DNA from: Sphingobium sp. OAS761
GTDB lineage: Bacteria; Pseudomonadota; Alphaproteobacteria; Sphingomonadales; Sphingomonadaceae
Direction of reading: 5' to 3'
Length of the DNA: 64,000 nucleotides
Assembly: GCF_024168485.1 (NCBI RefSeq)
Contig: NZ_JALJVY010000006.1
Location: 62,001 to 126,000, forward strand
Below are positions 17,213 through 27,384 of the stretch, piece after piece. The notes below the pieces were generated by a model. That model was not told the DNA's origin, did no database searches, and saw nothing but the letters and a program-made list of their open reading frames with translations. The position numbers and the translations under genes were made by a program. Position 1 is the stretch's first letter; each line of letters begins with the position of its first letter.

Positions 17213-18397
17213 ATGCAGGACGACCCCGTCATCATCGCCGGCTATGCCCGCACGCCCATGGGCGGCTTTCAGGGGGCATTGTCGTCGCTCAAGGCCACCG
17301 ATCTGGGCGCGGCGGCGGTCAGGGCAGCCGTGGAGCGTTCCGGCGTGCCCGCCGATGCGGTCGATCGGATCTACATGGGCTGCGTCCTGCCCGCGGGGCT
17401 GGGGCAGGCGCCTGCCCGGCAGGCGGCGGTCGGTGCCGGATTGAGCCTGCGGACCGAAGCGACGACCGTCAACAAGATGTGCGGATCGGGCATGCAGGCG
17501 GCGATCATGGCCTATGAGGCACTAGCGGCCGGCACGGCCGACATCGTCGTGGCGGGCGGCATGGAAAGCATGACCAACGCGCCCTATGCACTGCCCAAGC
17601 ATCGCTCCGGCGCGCGGATCGGTCACGACCGCATCATCGATACGATGATGATGGACGGACTGGAGGACGCCTATGAACCGGGCAAGGCGATGGGCGTGTT
17701 CGCCGAGGAGGCCGTGCGGGATTATCAGTTCACGCGCGAGGAGCAGGATGCCTTCGCCATCAGATCGCTGGAGCGGGCCAGCGCCGCGATCGCATCGGGC
17801 GCTTTCGCCCGCGAAATCACGCCAGTTAGGGTCGGGGGACGGGGCGTCGAGACGATTGTCGACACGGACGAGCAGCCCGGCAAGGCGAAGCCGGAGAAAA
17901 TCCCGTCGCTCAGGCCCGCCTTCGTTCCGGACGGCACGATAACGGCGGCCAACGCCTCATCCATTTCCGATGGGGCAGCGGCGCTGGTGATGACGCGGGC
18001 GAGTATCGCCGAAAAACTTGGCGTGAAACCGCTCGCGCGCGTGGTCGCGACCGCAGCCCATGCGCAGGAACCTGCCAAATTCACGACCGCGCCCGTACCG
18101 GCGATGCGCAAGGTGCTCGACAAGGCGGGCTGGGCGGCGACCGATGTCGACCTGTATGAAGTGAACGAGGCGTTCGCGGTCGTCGCCATGATCGCCGCGA
18201 AGGAACTCGCCATCCCGGCCGACAAGCTGAACGTCAATGGCGGCGCGACCGCGCTGGGTCACCCGATCGGGGCGTCGGGCGCACGCATCGTCGCCACGCT
18301 GATCGCCGCGTTGCAGGTGCGCGGATTGAAACGCGGAATAGCCTCGCTCTGTATTGGCGGCGGCGAGGCAACGGCAATGGCGGTAGAACTGGTCTGA
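17213..18397 (+). CDS. Acetyl-CoA acetyltransferase (thiolase)
   Basis: A 394-residue thiolase. The acylated Cys90 is in VNKMCGSGMQA, the catalytic His in NGGATALGHPIGASGAR, and the second catalytic Cys in SLCIGGGEATAM. It condenses or cleaves acetoacetyl-CoA. It has AGGAGAG upstream of the ATG and is monocistronic, convergent with the GH13 gene. It could serve fatty acid oxidation, ketone-body use or PHB synthesis; no neighbours decide this. Confidence 0.94.
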   Translation: MQDDPVIIAGYARTPMGGFQGALSSLKATDLGAAAVRAAVERSGVPADAVDRIYMGCVLPAGLGQAPARQAAVGAGLSLRTEATTVNKMCGSGMQAAIMAYEALAAGTADIVVAGGMESMTNAPYALPKHRSGARIGHDRIIDTMMMDGLEDAYEPGKAMGVFAEEAVRDYQFTREEQDAFAIRSLERASAAIASGAFAREITPVRVGGRGVETIVDTDEQPGKAKPEKIPSLRPAFVPDGTITAANASSISDGAAALVMTRASIAEKLGVKPLARVVATAAHAQEPAKFTTAPVPAMRKVLDKAGWAATDVDLYEVNEAFAVVAMIAAKELAIPADKLNVNGGATALGHPIGASGARIVATLIAALQVRGLKRGIASLCIGGGEATAMAVELV

Positions 18398-18425
18398 GCG
18401 CGGTCGCCTGCCCCTGTGCCGACGC

Positions 18426-20033
18426 CTATTCCTCGACCAGCATCGCGCCATAGGCGGTAAGAATACCGGGACGGGCATCGTTTACGGCGTGAAGCACCCG
18501 GCCTGCGACGGGCATTTCCACGGGCCAGTCCGCGTCGCGAGACGTCAGGTTGAACAGGCAGAGCAATGATTGCCCGTCTGCCCGGCGCCGGAATAGCAGG
18601 CACTGGTCGTCGGCGACCAGCACATCCAGCCTGCCATGGCGCAGCGCGGGATTGTCCCTGCGCAACGCGAGCATGGCGCGGGTAAAGTGCAGCAGCGAGG
18701 CGGGGTCGCTTTCCTGCGCGTCCACCGCGCGGGCAATGTTTTCCTCGCCATGCGGCAGCCACGGTTCCACGTTGGAAAATCCTGCCTGCGCCGCGTCTAT
18801 CACCCATGGCAGCGGCGTGCGCGCGCCATCCCGGGACAAGGTGAGTGGCCAGTTGGCGATGGCTTCGGGATCCTGTAGCCGCTCATAGGGAATATCGACC
18901 TGCGTCAGGCCCAGTTCTTCTCCCTGATACAATATGGCGTTACCGCGCAGCGCGATGAGCAACATGGCCTTCAGCCGCGCGAAGGCGGCATGGTCATCCG
19001 GCGCGCACCACCGCGACAGGGCGCGTGGAGCATCGTGATTTTCAAACGCCCAGCTTGGCCACCCCATGCCCGGTTCGTCCGGCCAGCGCTCGATCGTGTC
19101 GCGCACCAGTGCGGGAGTAAGGGCGTCGGCATAAAGGAAGTTGAAGCCATAGGCGCTGTTGAGACGGTTTTCGCCAGCCGTATAAGCTTTCATCTCACTT
19201 TCGGCGAGGTCGCCGCCGACTTCGGCCACGGTGAAGACGGCCCCGTAATCGTCGCACAGGGCGCGGATGCGTTGTACGAAATCGACGACGCCAGGATGCG
19301 ACTGGCTGTAGCGCCTGATCTGATAGTCGAACGAGCGGGTACGCGGCTTGCCCGTGTCGGGGGCAGGCGGATTGTCGCGCAGTTCGGGGTCATGCATCGC
19401 GTGATTGAGCGCGTCGAGCCGAAAGCCGTCGACGCCCCGGTCCAGCCAGAAACGCATCGCGCCGAGCAGCGCATCCTGCACCGCCGGATTGTGGACGTTA
19501 AGTTGCGGCTGGCTGGCAAGGAACTGGTGCATATAATATTGGCGCCGCCGCGCGTCCCAGGTCCAGGCTGGACCACCGAACACCGATTGCCAGTTGTTGG
19601 GCGGCGTGCCGTCGGCCCTGGGATCGGCCCAGACATACCAGTCGGACTTCGCGCCCATGCGGCTGGCGCGGCTGGCGGCGAACCAGCCGTGCAGGTCGGA
19701 CGTGTGGGCATAGACCTGATCTATCGTCACCCTGAGCCCCAGTTCGTGCGCGCGGACGACCAGCGCGTCGAAATCGTCGAGCGTGCCGAAAATCGGATCG
19801 ACATCGCAATAATCTGCGATGTCATAGCCGAAATCGCGCATGGGCGAGGTGAAAAAGGGCGATATCCAGATCGCATCGGCGCCAAGGCGCGCGATATGGT
19901 CCAGCCGCGCCGTGATACCGTTCAGATCACCGATGCCGTCCTGATTGCTGTCGCAAAAGCTGCGCGGATAGATCTGGTAGATGACGGCGCCCTTCCACCA
20001 GGGCAGATCGGTCGACGAGGGCTCGAATGGCAT
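18426..20033 (-). CDS. GH13 alpha-glucosidase
   Basis: A 535-residue cytoplasmic GH13 enzyme with no signal peptide. The barrel begins WWKGAVIYQIYPRSF. The nucleophile Asp lies in DGFRLDALNH, the acid/base Glu in VAEVGG and the transition-state Asp in FENHDAPRA. QPQLNVHNP before the nucleophile marks the oligo-1,6-/alpha-glucosidase branch. It releases glucose from maltose or other alpha-glucosides. It is 36 bp downstream of the kup stop codon side, on the same strand, and convergent with the thiolase. No MalT or LacI regulator or transporter lies nearby. Confidence 0.92.
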   Translation of the reverse strand: MPFEPSSTDLPWWKGAVIYQIYPRSFCDSNQDGIGDLNGITARLDHIARLGADAIWISPFFTSPMRDFGYDIADYCDVDPIFGTLDDFDALVVRAHELGLRVTIDQVYAHTSDLHGWFAASRASRMGAKSDWYVWADPRADGTPPNNWQSVFGGPAWTWDARRRQYYMHQFLASQPQLNVHNPAVQDALLGAMRFWLDRGVDGFRLDALNHAMHDPELRDNPPAPDTGKPRTRSFDYQIRRYSQSHPGVVDFVQRIRALCDDYGAVFTVAEVGGDLAESEMKAYTAGENRLNSAYGFNFLYADALTPALVRDTIERWPDEPGMGWPSWAFENHDAPRALSRWCAPDDHAAFARLKAMLLIALRGNAILYQGEELGLTQVDIPYERLQDPEAIANWPLTLSRDGARTPLPWVIDAAQAGFSNVEPWLPHGEENIARAVDAQESDPASLLHFTRAMLALRRDNPALRHGRLDVLVADDQCLLFRRRADGQSLLCLFNLTSRDADWPVEMPVAGRVLHAVNDARPGILTAYGAMLVEE

Positions 20034-20069
20034 ACGATGATCCGATCAGAGGGCGGGGTCGGCGTACCG

Positions 20070-21998
20070 TCAGATTTCGACCTGACTGCCCAGTTCGACC
20101 ACGCGGTTGGTAGGAAGGCGGAAAAACTCCATCGCACTTTCCGCGTTGCGAAGCATCCAGGCGAATATCTTTTCGCGCCAGATCGGCATACCCGGCCGGG
20201 CCGAGGGCAGCAAAGTCTGTCGCGCGAGGAAGAAGCTGGTATCCATCATCTTGAACGCATGGCCGCATCCGGTGACATTTTTGAGCGCGGCCGGCACATC
20301 GGGTTCCTGCATGAAGCCATATTGCAGGACCATGCGGAAGAAGCCTCGCCCCAGATCCTCCAGCTTGCAGCGGCCGTCATCCTCGACCACGGGCACGTCC
20401 TTGATCTTCACGGTCAGCAAGATGACGCGTTCGTGCAGCACCTTGTTGTGCTTGAGGTTGTGGAGCAGCGCATGCGGTACGCCGTCCGGCGTCGACGTCA
20501 TGAACACCGCCGTGCCCGGTACGCGCACCGCACTGTTGGCAGCCGATGCAACGAAAACCGGAATCGGCATCGCCGCTTCGCGCAGACGGTCCTGCACCAG
20601 TCGCCGCCCGCGCGACCAGGTGGTGAGAAGCGTGAAGACGATGAAGCCGATCAGCAGGGGGAACCAGCCGCCGTCCGGCACCTTCGTCATATTGGCCGCC
20701 AGATAGGCACCGTCGACCAGGAAGAATACCGCCAGCAACGGCGCGGCATAGTACCATTTCCAGTGCCACAGGCGGTACAGCAGCACGGTCAGCAGCAGAT
20801 TGTCGATGAACATCGCGCCGGTCACTGCGATGCCATAGGCGGCAGTCAGGTTGGAAGATGTCTGGAACACCAGCACCAGCAGGATCACCATGACCATCAG
20901 CCCCCAGTTGATCAGGGGAATATATATCTGGCCGGCGGTCGATGCGCTGGTGTGGGAAATGCGCAGGCGTGGCATGAAGCCCAGCTGGATCGCCTGTTGC
21001 GTGACGGAAAATGCCCCGGAAATCACGGCCTGCGACGCGATGATGGCGGCCAAGGTGGCGAGCCCGACCAGCGGCAGCTGTGCCCATTGCGGTGCCAGAT
21101 TGTAGAAGGGGCTATGCAGCGCGGCGGCCCCTTCGCGAAACAGCAATGCACCCTGGCCCATATAGTTAAGCATGAGGGCCGGCAGCACGAAGGCCAGCCA
21201 GGACACCCGTATCGGGCTGCGTCCGAAATGGCCCATGTCGGCATAGAGCGCCTCGGCGCCCGTCACCGCGAGCACGACGGACCCCAGTGCGAGGAATGCC
21301 GGCAGCGGGTCGGTGACGAAGAACATGAACGCCCAATAAGGGTTGAAGGCGTAGAGGATGCCCGGCGTCTGCAAGATCGAGATGACGCCCAGCGTCGCGA
21401 TCGTGATGAAATAGAGCATCATGATCGGGCCGAAAAGCGTGGCGACCCGGTTGGTGCCGAAACTCTGTATCCAAAAGAGGCCGAGCAGGATCAAAATGGC
21501 CACCGGCAGGATGGCGGGCGCCAGATTGCCATTGTAGACCGCCAGACCTTCGACCGCCGACAGGACGGAGACCGCAGGCGTGATCATGGAATCGCCATAG
21601 AAGAGCGCGGTAGCGAAAACGCCCAGCAGCACGATGCCGCGCGACCAGCGCTGCGTTTTCGTCTGGCCGTTGATAAGGGCGAGCAGCGCGAGGCTGCCCC
21701 CTTCACCCTTGTTATCCGCGCGCATGATGATGGAGACATATTTCAGGGTCACCACCAGCATCATCGACCAGAACATCAGGCTGATGACACCCAGTATATG
21801 GTCAGGATCGAGGTCGAGATGATGATGGCCCGCAAAAGTCTCGCGAAACGCGTAAAGCGGGCTGGTGCCGATGTCGCCGAATACGATGCCGATCGCGCCG
21901 ACGACGAGCTTTGCGGTCGCCTTCTGGTGCCCGTGGCCATGCCCGCCGCTGTCCTCGTCCGACGTGGAATGCGCCGTATTGGGAAGAAGGTCAGCCAT
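20070..21998 (-). CDS. kup: Kup-family low-affinity potassium transporter
   Basis: A 642-residue inner-membrane protein with about 12 hydrophobic segments. The first one contains the diagnostic [18 protein letters not shown] (residues 35-52), followed by [16 protein letters not shown] and later [10 protein letters not shown]. Kup proteins import K+ with protons. The N-terminus carries a His/Gly-rich stretch (GGHGHGHQK) before the first helix. The cytoplasmic tail of about 170 residues is present, so the gene is complete. Confidence 0.95.
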   Translation of the reverse strand: MADLLPNTAHSTSDEDSGGHGHGHQKATAKLVVGAIGIVFGDIGTSPLYAFRETFAGHHHLDLDPDHILGVISLMFWSMMLVVTLKYVSIIMRADNKGEGGSLALLALINGQTKTQRWSRGIVLLGVFATALFYGDSMITPAVSVLSAVEGLAVYNGNLAPAILPVAILILLGLFWIQSFGTNRVATLFGPIMMLYFITIATLGVISILQTPGILYAFNPYWAFMFFVTDPLPAFLALGSVVLAVTGAEALYADMGHFGRSPIRVSWLAFVLPALMLNYMGQGALLFREGAAALHSPFYNLAPQWAQLPLVGLATLAAIIASQAVISGAFSVTQQAIQLGFMPRLRISHTSASTAGQIYIPLINWGLMVMVILLVLVFQTSSNLTAAYGIAVTGAMFIDNLLLTVLLYRLWHWKWYYAAPLLAVFFLVDGAYLAANMTKVPDGGWFPLLIGFIVFTLLTTWSRGRRLVQDRLREAAMPIPVFVASAANSAVRVPGTAVFMTSTPDGVPHALLHNLKHNKVLHERVILLTVKIKDVPVVEDDGRCKLEDLGRGFFRMVLQYGFMQEPDVPAALKNVTGCGHAFKMMDTSFFLARQTLLPSARPGMPIWREKIFAWMLRNAESAMEFFRLPTNRVVELGSQVEI

Positions 21999-22121
21999 TC
22001 AGGGTCATGCTCATTCGTCGCTTACTGGAGACGGGACGTCCCGACATTTGCTGTCCCCCGTTGCAAACCGCCGCGCCCTACCATGGGTCGGGGTCCGGCG
22101 CAATCCGGGTGCTGCACCGCA

Positions 22122-22769
22122 TCATGGAGCCGGCGCGCCGCCTTGTGCTGCCAGCATTGCGTCGATACGCGCGATATTGGCTTCCAGTTCCGCCTTCACT
22201 GCGCTGCCTGCCGGCGCGCCGGCGGCTAGCGGCGCCCAAAGAGCGCGGGCGCCCTGCAATTGCCCGGCCCGCGCCAGCGCCAGCCCGTAGAAATAGCGTG
22301 GCGCCGGCCCCTCCGGGTCCAGTGCCAGCGCGCGGCGGAAGGAAAATTCGGCGGCAGGGGACAACACCCCCTCACCATGGGCGACCAGCGCATTGCCCAG
22401 GCCGAGCCACAGATTGGCATCGTCCGGTTGCTGTCGCAGGCCGGAGAGCAGGACATTGGCAGATTCCTTCGTCTTGCCCTGCCAGCCGAGTCCGTCCGAC
22501 AGCATCAGCCATTGTGCCGCCGGGCCGTAACGTTCGGCAAGGCCACGCCGCTGTTCCGCCAGCTTTTCATCGAATGGATCGCCCCTGGCATCGGCGATCT
22601 TGCGTGGTGCGCCCGGCAGTGCGGGATTCCCCTGCCATGCATAGCCTGCAAGGCCCAGCAGCAAGGCGGCGGCCGTGATCTCCCGCGCGGCACGTGGCAG
22701 GCGCGCGAGCAGCAGCAGGGCAAGGAAGGTGGCCCCTGCCAGCACGAAAGCGATGAACCAGCCGGTCAT
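22122..22769 (-). CDS. ccmI: Cytochrome c maturation protein CcmI (TPR domain)
   Basis: A 215-residue protein with one or two N-terminal membrane segments (WFIAFVLAGATFLALLLLA and a second near residue 38) and a periplasmic TPR-like region (QPDDANLWLGLGNALVAHGEG, read in parts; RRALALDPEGPAPRYFYGLAL). CcmI holds apocytochrome c for haem attachment. Its ATG overlaps the ccmH stop as ATGA. It is shorter than the fused CcmI/CycH proteins of some proteobacteria, and it is the last gene of the ccm operon. Confidence 0.85.
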   Translation of the reverse strand: MTGWFIAFVLAGATFLALLLLARLPRAAREITAAALLLGLAGYAWQGNPALPGAPRKIADARGDPFDEKLAEQRRGLAERYGPAAQWLMLSDGLGWQGKTKESANVLLSGLRQQPDDANLWLGLGNALVAHGEGVLSPAAEFSFRRALALDPEGPAPRYFYGLALARAGQLQGARALWAPLAAGAPAGSAVKAELEANIARIDAMLAAQGGAPAP

Positions 22770-23176
22770 GCGTCCTTTCTCCGCACGATGCGCCCGCGCA
22801 GCAGCAGCAGGCCCAGGGCCAGCAGGGCAAGCGGCGCCAGCCAGAGCGGCCAGAGGATCGGGTCGGCGGTGGGTTCGTAGCTCACCCAGTCTCCATAACG
22901 GGAAATCAGCCAGCCGCGTATCTGTTCGGGCCGTTCGCCGGCCATGATGCGCTCGCGGATCTGGGATCGCATGTCGCCCGCCATGCTGGCGTTCGAATCG
23001 GCGATCGACTGGCTCTGGCAGGTGAGGCAGCGAATGGTTTCCATCAGCGCCTTCGCCTGCCGTTCCTGCCCTGCGTCGGGGATCTGCCGATCAGCCCAGG
23101 GTGCGGGCGGCAGCGCGGTCTGCGCAGCGAGCGGACCGGCTATTAGCGCCAGCAGCAGGGCGAGCCAATATCTCAC
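22766..23176 (-). CDS. ccmH: Cytochrome c maturation protein CcmH
   Basis: A 136-residue exported thiol-disulfide protein: signal peptide ending at LAAQ, the diagnostic Cys pair in IRCLTCQSQSIADSNA (about residues 49-52), RYGDWVSYEP, and one C-terminal membrane helix. CcmH reduces the haem-binding Cys residues of apocytochrome c together with CcmG. It overlaps both ccmG and ccmI by four bases. Confidence 0.95.
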   Translation of the reverse strand: MRYWLALLLALIAGPLAAQTALPPAPWADRQIPDAGQERQAKALMETIRCLTCQSQSIADSNASMAGDMRSQIRERIMAGERPEQIRGWLISRYGDWVSYEPTADPILWPLWLAPLALLALGLLLLRGRIVRRKDA

Positions 23177-23700
23177 CGTGTCGCCTTCAGCCGATCGAGG
23201 ATCATCGGCACGTCGTCGGCGCGGATGTCGCCGATATGCTGGTAGGCGATACGCCCCCTGCCGTCGATGATGAAGGTTTCCGGCACGCCCGACGATCCGA
23301 GCGCAATCTGCACGCTGCTGCGGGCGTCGAGGCCGATGCGGGCGTAGGGGTTGCCGTAGCGGGCAAGAAAGGCGTCGACATCGGCCCGGGCGTCACGAAT
23401 GGCGATGGCATCGATGTCGGCCCCGGCCGCCCTGAGCGCTTCGAGTTGCGGCGCTTCGGCGGCGCAGGGGACGCACCAGCTGGCAAAGATGTTAAGCAGC
23501 CTGGGCTTTCCCGTCGCGAGTTGCGTCGATGCGAGCGCCGGCCGGTCGCTGGCGGCGGCGGGCAGGACGAAAGCAGGCAGCGGCTGGCCTACCAATTTGG
23601 AATTGATGATGTGGTCGTCGGGCTGGAACAGGCCCGCGGCGAACAGGCCGATAAAGGCCAGGAACAGCGCCAGCGGCAACCAGATCAGGATCGTCCTCAT
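23173..23700 (-). CDS. ccmG: Thioredoxin-like protein CcmG/DsbE
   Basis: A 175-residue membrane-anchored periplasmic thioredoxin with an N-terminal helix (ILIWLPLALFLAFIGLFAAG) and the active site WCVPC in NIFASWCVPCAAEAP. The second family marker, GVPETFIIDGRGRI, is intact. It keeps the apocytochrome Cys residues reduced. The ATG at 23700 overlaps the ccmF stop as ATGA, which fixes the start. Confidence 0.95.
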   Translation of the reverse strand: MRTILIWLPLALFLAFIGLFAAGLFQPDDHIINSKLVGQPLPAFVLPAAASDRPALASTQLATGKPRLLNIFASWCVPCAAEAPQLEALRAAGADIDAIAIRDARADVDAFLARYGNPYARIGLDARSSVQIALGSSGVPETFIIDGRGRIAYQHIGDIRADDVPMILDRLKATR

Positions 23701-25628
23701 GCCTCGGTCGCCCTTCGCGCGCGCCACTTGATCAGCCAGCCGCGCCGCTCGCGCCCCACCAGCGCCAGCGCGCCGCCCAGCGCGATCAGGATGCCGCCCA
23801 GCCAGATAAGCGTCACGAAGGGCTTCCACCAGATGCGCATTTGCCAGCGATTGCCCTCAACCTCTTCGCCAAGCACCACATAGAGTTGCCCATTCCAGCG
23901 GGTCAGCAACGCCGCCTCCGTGGTCGTCGTAGGCGGGGCGGCGAAAAAGCGCGATTGGGGATGGATCGTCACCGGTGCCCCGCCGTTGCGGCTGGCCTGC
24001 ATATCGGCCTGGAGCGCTGTCCAATTGTCGCCGGCGATAGGCAATATCTGGACGAAACGGAGCGTCCAGCCGGCCGTCCGGATCGTGTCGCCGGGGCGCG
24101 CGGCGACCAGTTTTTCGACGGTGAAGGCCGAATCGCAGGCCATGCCGGCAAGGCTGACGGCACAGCCCAGATGCGCGATCACCATGCCATAGGTGAAAAG
24201 CGGGGTGCGCAACAGCCGGCGTTTCCACAGCGGCGCGAGGCTGGCGATGCCGACCGCGATGGCCAGGACAAGGCCGAGCCAAGGGAGGGTGCCCATGCGG
24301 ACCGGCGCGAAGGCCAGCATCAGTGCAGCGATGACCAGCGCGACGGCGGGAACCAGCAGGCGTCGCGCCACGGCGCGGGCGCTGTCGCGTCGCCAGCGGG
24401 TGAGCGGCCCAGCGGCGAGCGCCACCATCAGCGCCAGCGCCAGCGGTCCGGCTATCCGGTCGAAATAGGGGGCGCCGACGGACACCTTGTGCCCGAAAGC
24501 CTCGGTCATCAGCGGATAGAGCGTGCCGATCAGCACCACGCCCAGAATCACCGAGAGCAGCAAATTGTTGATCACGAGCCAGGTTTCGCGACTGACCAGA
24601 TCGAAGGGCGCGCCTTCGCGCACGGTCCGGATGCGCCAGCCGAACAGGGCCAGTGCACCGCCGATATAGATGGCGAGCAGCACGAGGATGAAGCTGCCGC
24701 GCTCGGGATCGACGGCGAAGGCGTGGACGCTGGTCAGGATGCCCGACCGCACGAGGAAGGTGCCCACCATCGACATGGAGAATGCGACGACCGCCAGCAT
24801 CACCGTCCAGGCGCGCAGGCCATCGCGTGTTGCGAGCACGGTCACGCTGTGAAGCAGTGCCGTCGCCGCCAGCCAGGGCATGAGAGACGCATTTTCCACC
24901 GGGTCCCAGAACCACCAGCCGCCCCAGCCCAGTTCATAATAGGCCCAATAGCTGCCCGCTGTGATGCCGAGCGTCAGCAATATCCAGGCGGCAAGCACCC
25001 AGGGGCGCATGGCGCGGGCGAACGCGGCGTCGACCGCGCGGGTCAAAAGGGCGCCTACCGCGAAGGAAAAAGCGACCGACAGGCCCACATAACCGAGATA
25101 CAGGGTGGGCGGATGGAAGGCGAGCCCGGGGTCCTGCAACAACGGATTGAGACCTTGTCCGTCCGGTGGTGGCGGGTCGATCCGTGCGAAGGGATTGGAA
25201 GAGAAGAGCAGGAAGGCGTAGAAGCCGAGCGATATGGCGGCCTGCGCGCCCAGCGTTGCCATATGCGTGTCACGGCGTAGGGCACGCTCGAACAGGGCGA
25301 CGGTCGCACCGGCCATGCCCATCACCGCGACCCATAACAGCATCGACCCCTCGTGATTGCCCCATGTCCCGGCGAATTTGTAGAGCCAGGGCTTCATCGA
25401 ATGGCTGTTGGTCGCAACGAGCAACACGGACATGTCGGAACGCAGGAACAGCGTGATCAGCAGGGCGAAGGCGACGGCCGTCAACAGGCCCTGCGCAATC
25501 GCGACCGGCCGCACGGCGGGCAGCAACTCGGGCTTTCCTCCCTTCAGCCCGAAAAAGGCGAGGAACAGTTGAAGCAGCGCCAGCGCGGCGGCAAGCCAGA
25601 GCGCGGCAAGACCGGTTTCCGCGATCAT
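23697..25628 (-). CDS. ccmF: Cytochrome c haem lyase subunit CcmF
   Basis: A 643-residue polytopic inner-membrane protein with the tryptophan-rich haem-handling motif WGGWWFWDPVENASLMPWL (about residues 233-251) and conserved periplasmic His positions, such as NHEGSMLLW near residue 90. CcmF with CcmH/I attaches haem to the CXXCH motif of c-type cytochromes. Its length is normal. There is a 34-bp gap to ccmE upstream. Confidence 0.96.
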   Translation of the reverse strand: MIAETGLAALWLAAALALLQLFLAFFGLKGGKPELLPAVRPVAIAQGLLTAVAFALLITLFLRSDMSVLLVATNSHSMKPWLYKFAGTWGNHEGSMLLWVAVMGMAGATVALFERALRRDTHMATLGAQAAISLGFYAFLLFSSNPFARIDPPPPDGQGLNPLLQDPGLAFHPPTLYLGYVGLSVAFSFAVGALLTRAVDAAFARAMRPWVLAAWILLTLGITAGSYWAYYELGWGGWWFWDPVENASLMPWLAATALLHSVTVLATRDGLRAWTVMLAVVAFSMSMVGTFLVRSGILTSVHAFAVDPERGSFILVLLAIYIGGALALFGWRIRTVREGAPFDLVSRETWLVINNLLLSVILGVVLIGTLYPLMTEAFGHKVSVGAPYFDRIAGPLALALMVALAAGPLTRWRRDSARAVARRLLVPAVALVIAALMLAFAPVRMGTLPWLGLVLAIAVGIASLAPLWKRRLLRTPLFTYGMVIAHLGCAVSLAGMACDSAFTVEKLVAARPGDTIRTAGWTLRFVQILPIAGDNWTALQADMQASRNGGAPVTIHPQSRFFAAPPTTTTEAALLTRWNGQLYVVLGEEVEGNRWQMRIWWKPFVTLIWLGGILIALGGALALVGRERRGWLIKWRARRATEA

Positions 25629-25662
25629 GACCGCTTTGCCCGTTGACGGAAAAACGCAAGCC

Positions 25663-26109
25663 TCACCGCTCGGCCTTCATCTCATGGGTGCTCTCGTCGT
25701 AGCGCATGCCTTCCAGTTCGCGCGGCATATAGCGCTCGTCGTGCTTGGCAAGCAGGTTGGTGGCGACGAATGCACCGCTACCGTCGAACGCGCCTTCGGC
25801 AACGACGCCGCTGCCTTCCTTGAACAGGTCGGGAGCGATACCGCTGAATGTCGCCGGTACGGTCGCCTTGCCGTCGGTGACATCGAAGCGGATGGTAACG
25901 CCGTCAGCCGCGCGCTTGATGCTGCCTTTCACCACCATACCGCCCAGGCGGATCGACTTGCCCGGTGCGACACCTTTGATCCTCACGTCGTTGGGGGTGT
26001 AGAAATAGGCGGCCTCGTCCTTCAGCGCGGATACGGCGAGCAGCCCCGCGCCGATCAGCGCCATTAGCGCAACCAGTGCCAGCACCAGCCGCTGATGCTT
26101 CGCTTTCAT
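25663..26109 (-). CDS. ccmE: Haem chaperone CcmE
   Basis: A 148-residue protein with one N-terminal membrane anchor and an OB-fold periplasmic domain (RLGGMVVKGSI, FDVTDGKATVPATFSG). The covalent haem-binding His and following Tyr are in LLAKHDERYMP. CcmE carries haem from CcmC to CcmF. The start at 26109 overlaps the ccmD stop as ATGA. Confidence 0.96.
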   Translation of the reverse strand: MKAKHQRLVLALVALMALIGAGLLAVSALKDEAAYFYTPNDVRIKGVAPGKSIRLGGMVVKGSIKRAADGVTIRFDVTDGKATVPATFSGIAPDLFKEGSGVVAEGAFDGSGAFVATNLLAKHDERYMPRELEGMRYDESTHEMKAER

Positions 26110-26252
26110 GCGCGGTCCGCCCGTGTGTCCGCCGACAGGCCTTGCGCCTGCCTTTCCGCCGCGCGCATCGCGCGCCAGCTCAGAATGCTGACCAGCGCCG
26201 TGCCCAGCACCGTGACCGAATAGGCGGCGATGACGAAAGCCCATTGGTTCAT
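26106..26252 (-). CDS. ccmD: Cytochrome c maturation protein CcmD
   Basis: A 48-residue single-span membrane protein: MNQWAFVIAAYSVTVLGTAL followed by a short basic tail. It lies between ccmC and ccmE with overlapping or near-overlapping ends, which identifies it despite low sequence conservation. CcmD helps release haem-bound CcmE from CcmC and the ABC unit. Confidence 0.85.
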   Translation of the reverse strand: MNQWAFVIAAYSVTVLGTALVSILSWRAMRAAERQAQGLSADTRADRA

Positions 26253-26256
26253 GGTC

Positions 26257-26982
26257 CTATCCCCGCGCCATGCGCTGCATCCGCGCCTCGACCTTATTGC
26301 GCGCAAGGATCGCCCGCATCCGCATAAGCACAATGGCGGCGAAGAGCAGCGTGAATCCCAGCAGCGTCAGCCCCAGCGGCCAAAGCAAGGATCCATCGAT
26401 ACTGGAGCCGCGCAAAGTGATGCTGGGCCCTTGGTGCAGGCTGTTCCACCAGACGACCGATCGGTTGATGATCGGAATGTTGATCGCGCCGACCAGCGCG
26501 AAAATGGCAGTGACGCTGCTGACTCCGCCCTGCTGCCCTTGTTTCGCGCTCGCTTCGGCAAGTGCGATATAGCCCAGGTAGAGAAAGAAGAGGACCAGCA
26601 TGGACGTCATGCGGCCGTCCCATTCCCACCAGGTGCCCCAGGTCGGACGCCCCCATATCGAACCGGTCATGAGACACAGCGCGGTGAACAGTGCGCCGGG
26701 CGCGGCGATGGCACGGCCCCCGACCGCCGCGAGCGGGTGACGCCACACCAGTTGCATGATCGCGGCGACGGCGATGCCAGTCCATCCGCCCATGCCAAGC
26801 CAGGCAGCCGGTACGTGGATGTAGAGAATGCGCACCGTGTCCCCCTGAAGATAGTCGGCAGGAGTCACGAACAGGCCGCACAGGGCGCCGGCGACGAGCA
26901 GAAACAGCCCTGCCCAGAATAGCCAGCCAGTCAGCGGCCGGGCTATTTTCAGGAAACGGGTGGGATTGGCGAAACGATGCAT
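26257..26982 (-). CDS. ccmC: Haem exporter/transfer protein CcmC
   Basis: A 241-residue inner-membrane protein with six hydrophobic segments and the haem-binding tryptophan-rich motif WGTWWEWDGRMTS, flanked by conserved His in YIHVPAAW and NSLHQGPS. CcmC loads haem onto CcmE. It is the first gene of the ccm operon here. The usual upstream genes ccmA and ccmB, for the ABC part, are not present in the window. Confidence 0.95.
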   Translation of the reverse strand: MHRFANPTRFLKIARPLTGWLFWAGLFLLVAGALCGLFVTPADYLQGDTVRILYIHVPAAWLGMGGWTGIAVAAIMQLVWRHPLAAVGGRAIAAPGALFTALCLMTGSIWGRPTWGTWWEWDGRMTSMLVLFFLYLGYIALAEASAKQGQQGGVSSVTAIFALVGAINIPIINRSVVWWNSLHQGPSITLRGSSIDGSLLWPLGLTLLGFTLLFAAIVLMRMRAILARNKVEARMQRMARG

Positions 26983-27384
26983 TTGGGATCGCTATCTAGC
27001 GACAGCGCCGCCGCCGCGCCAGTAGGGCATTTTGCCAATAGCAATGGCGGCAGACATGACGAGCACGCCATAGGTGGCCGGCACTTTCCGCCTTTCGCCG
27101 TGCCCATCCTGCCGAACGGGCGACGCTCCGATTTTGTTGCGACCGCCGCAAAATGCGCGCTGTCGGGATTTTTTTCACAGAGTCAGGCGGGCGCAAAGAG
27201 GGCGATCGGAGCCATGAAAATGGAAAGAATCCGCAAGATGTCACGCATCGAAACCTGAAAATCTCTCAAGGCATGCCATATGCGTAAAATTATCCGCCCA
27301 ATTTACGTTACGGAAAATACGGGTGGCAAAGCAGATGCAAATTTTGCAATCGTAAAACTAATTTCGCACTTGCGAGAATCGGGC

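Noticed and set aside
18990-22229. Plus-strand open frame of 1079 codons
   Set aside because: Antisense shadow of the GH13 and kup genes; biased composition, no ribosome site, no domain.
26996-27100. Short minus-strand peptide PATYGVLVMSAAIAIGK... upstream of ccmC as a possible ccmB remnant
   Set aside because: Only about 30 codons and no specific CcmB motif; cannot be supported.
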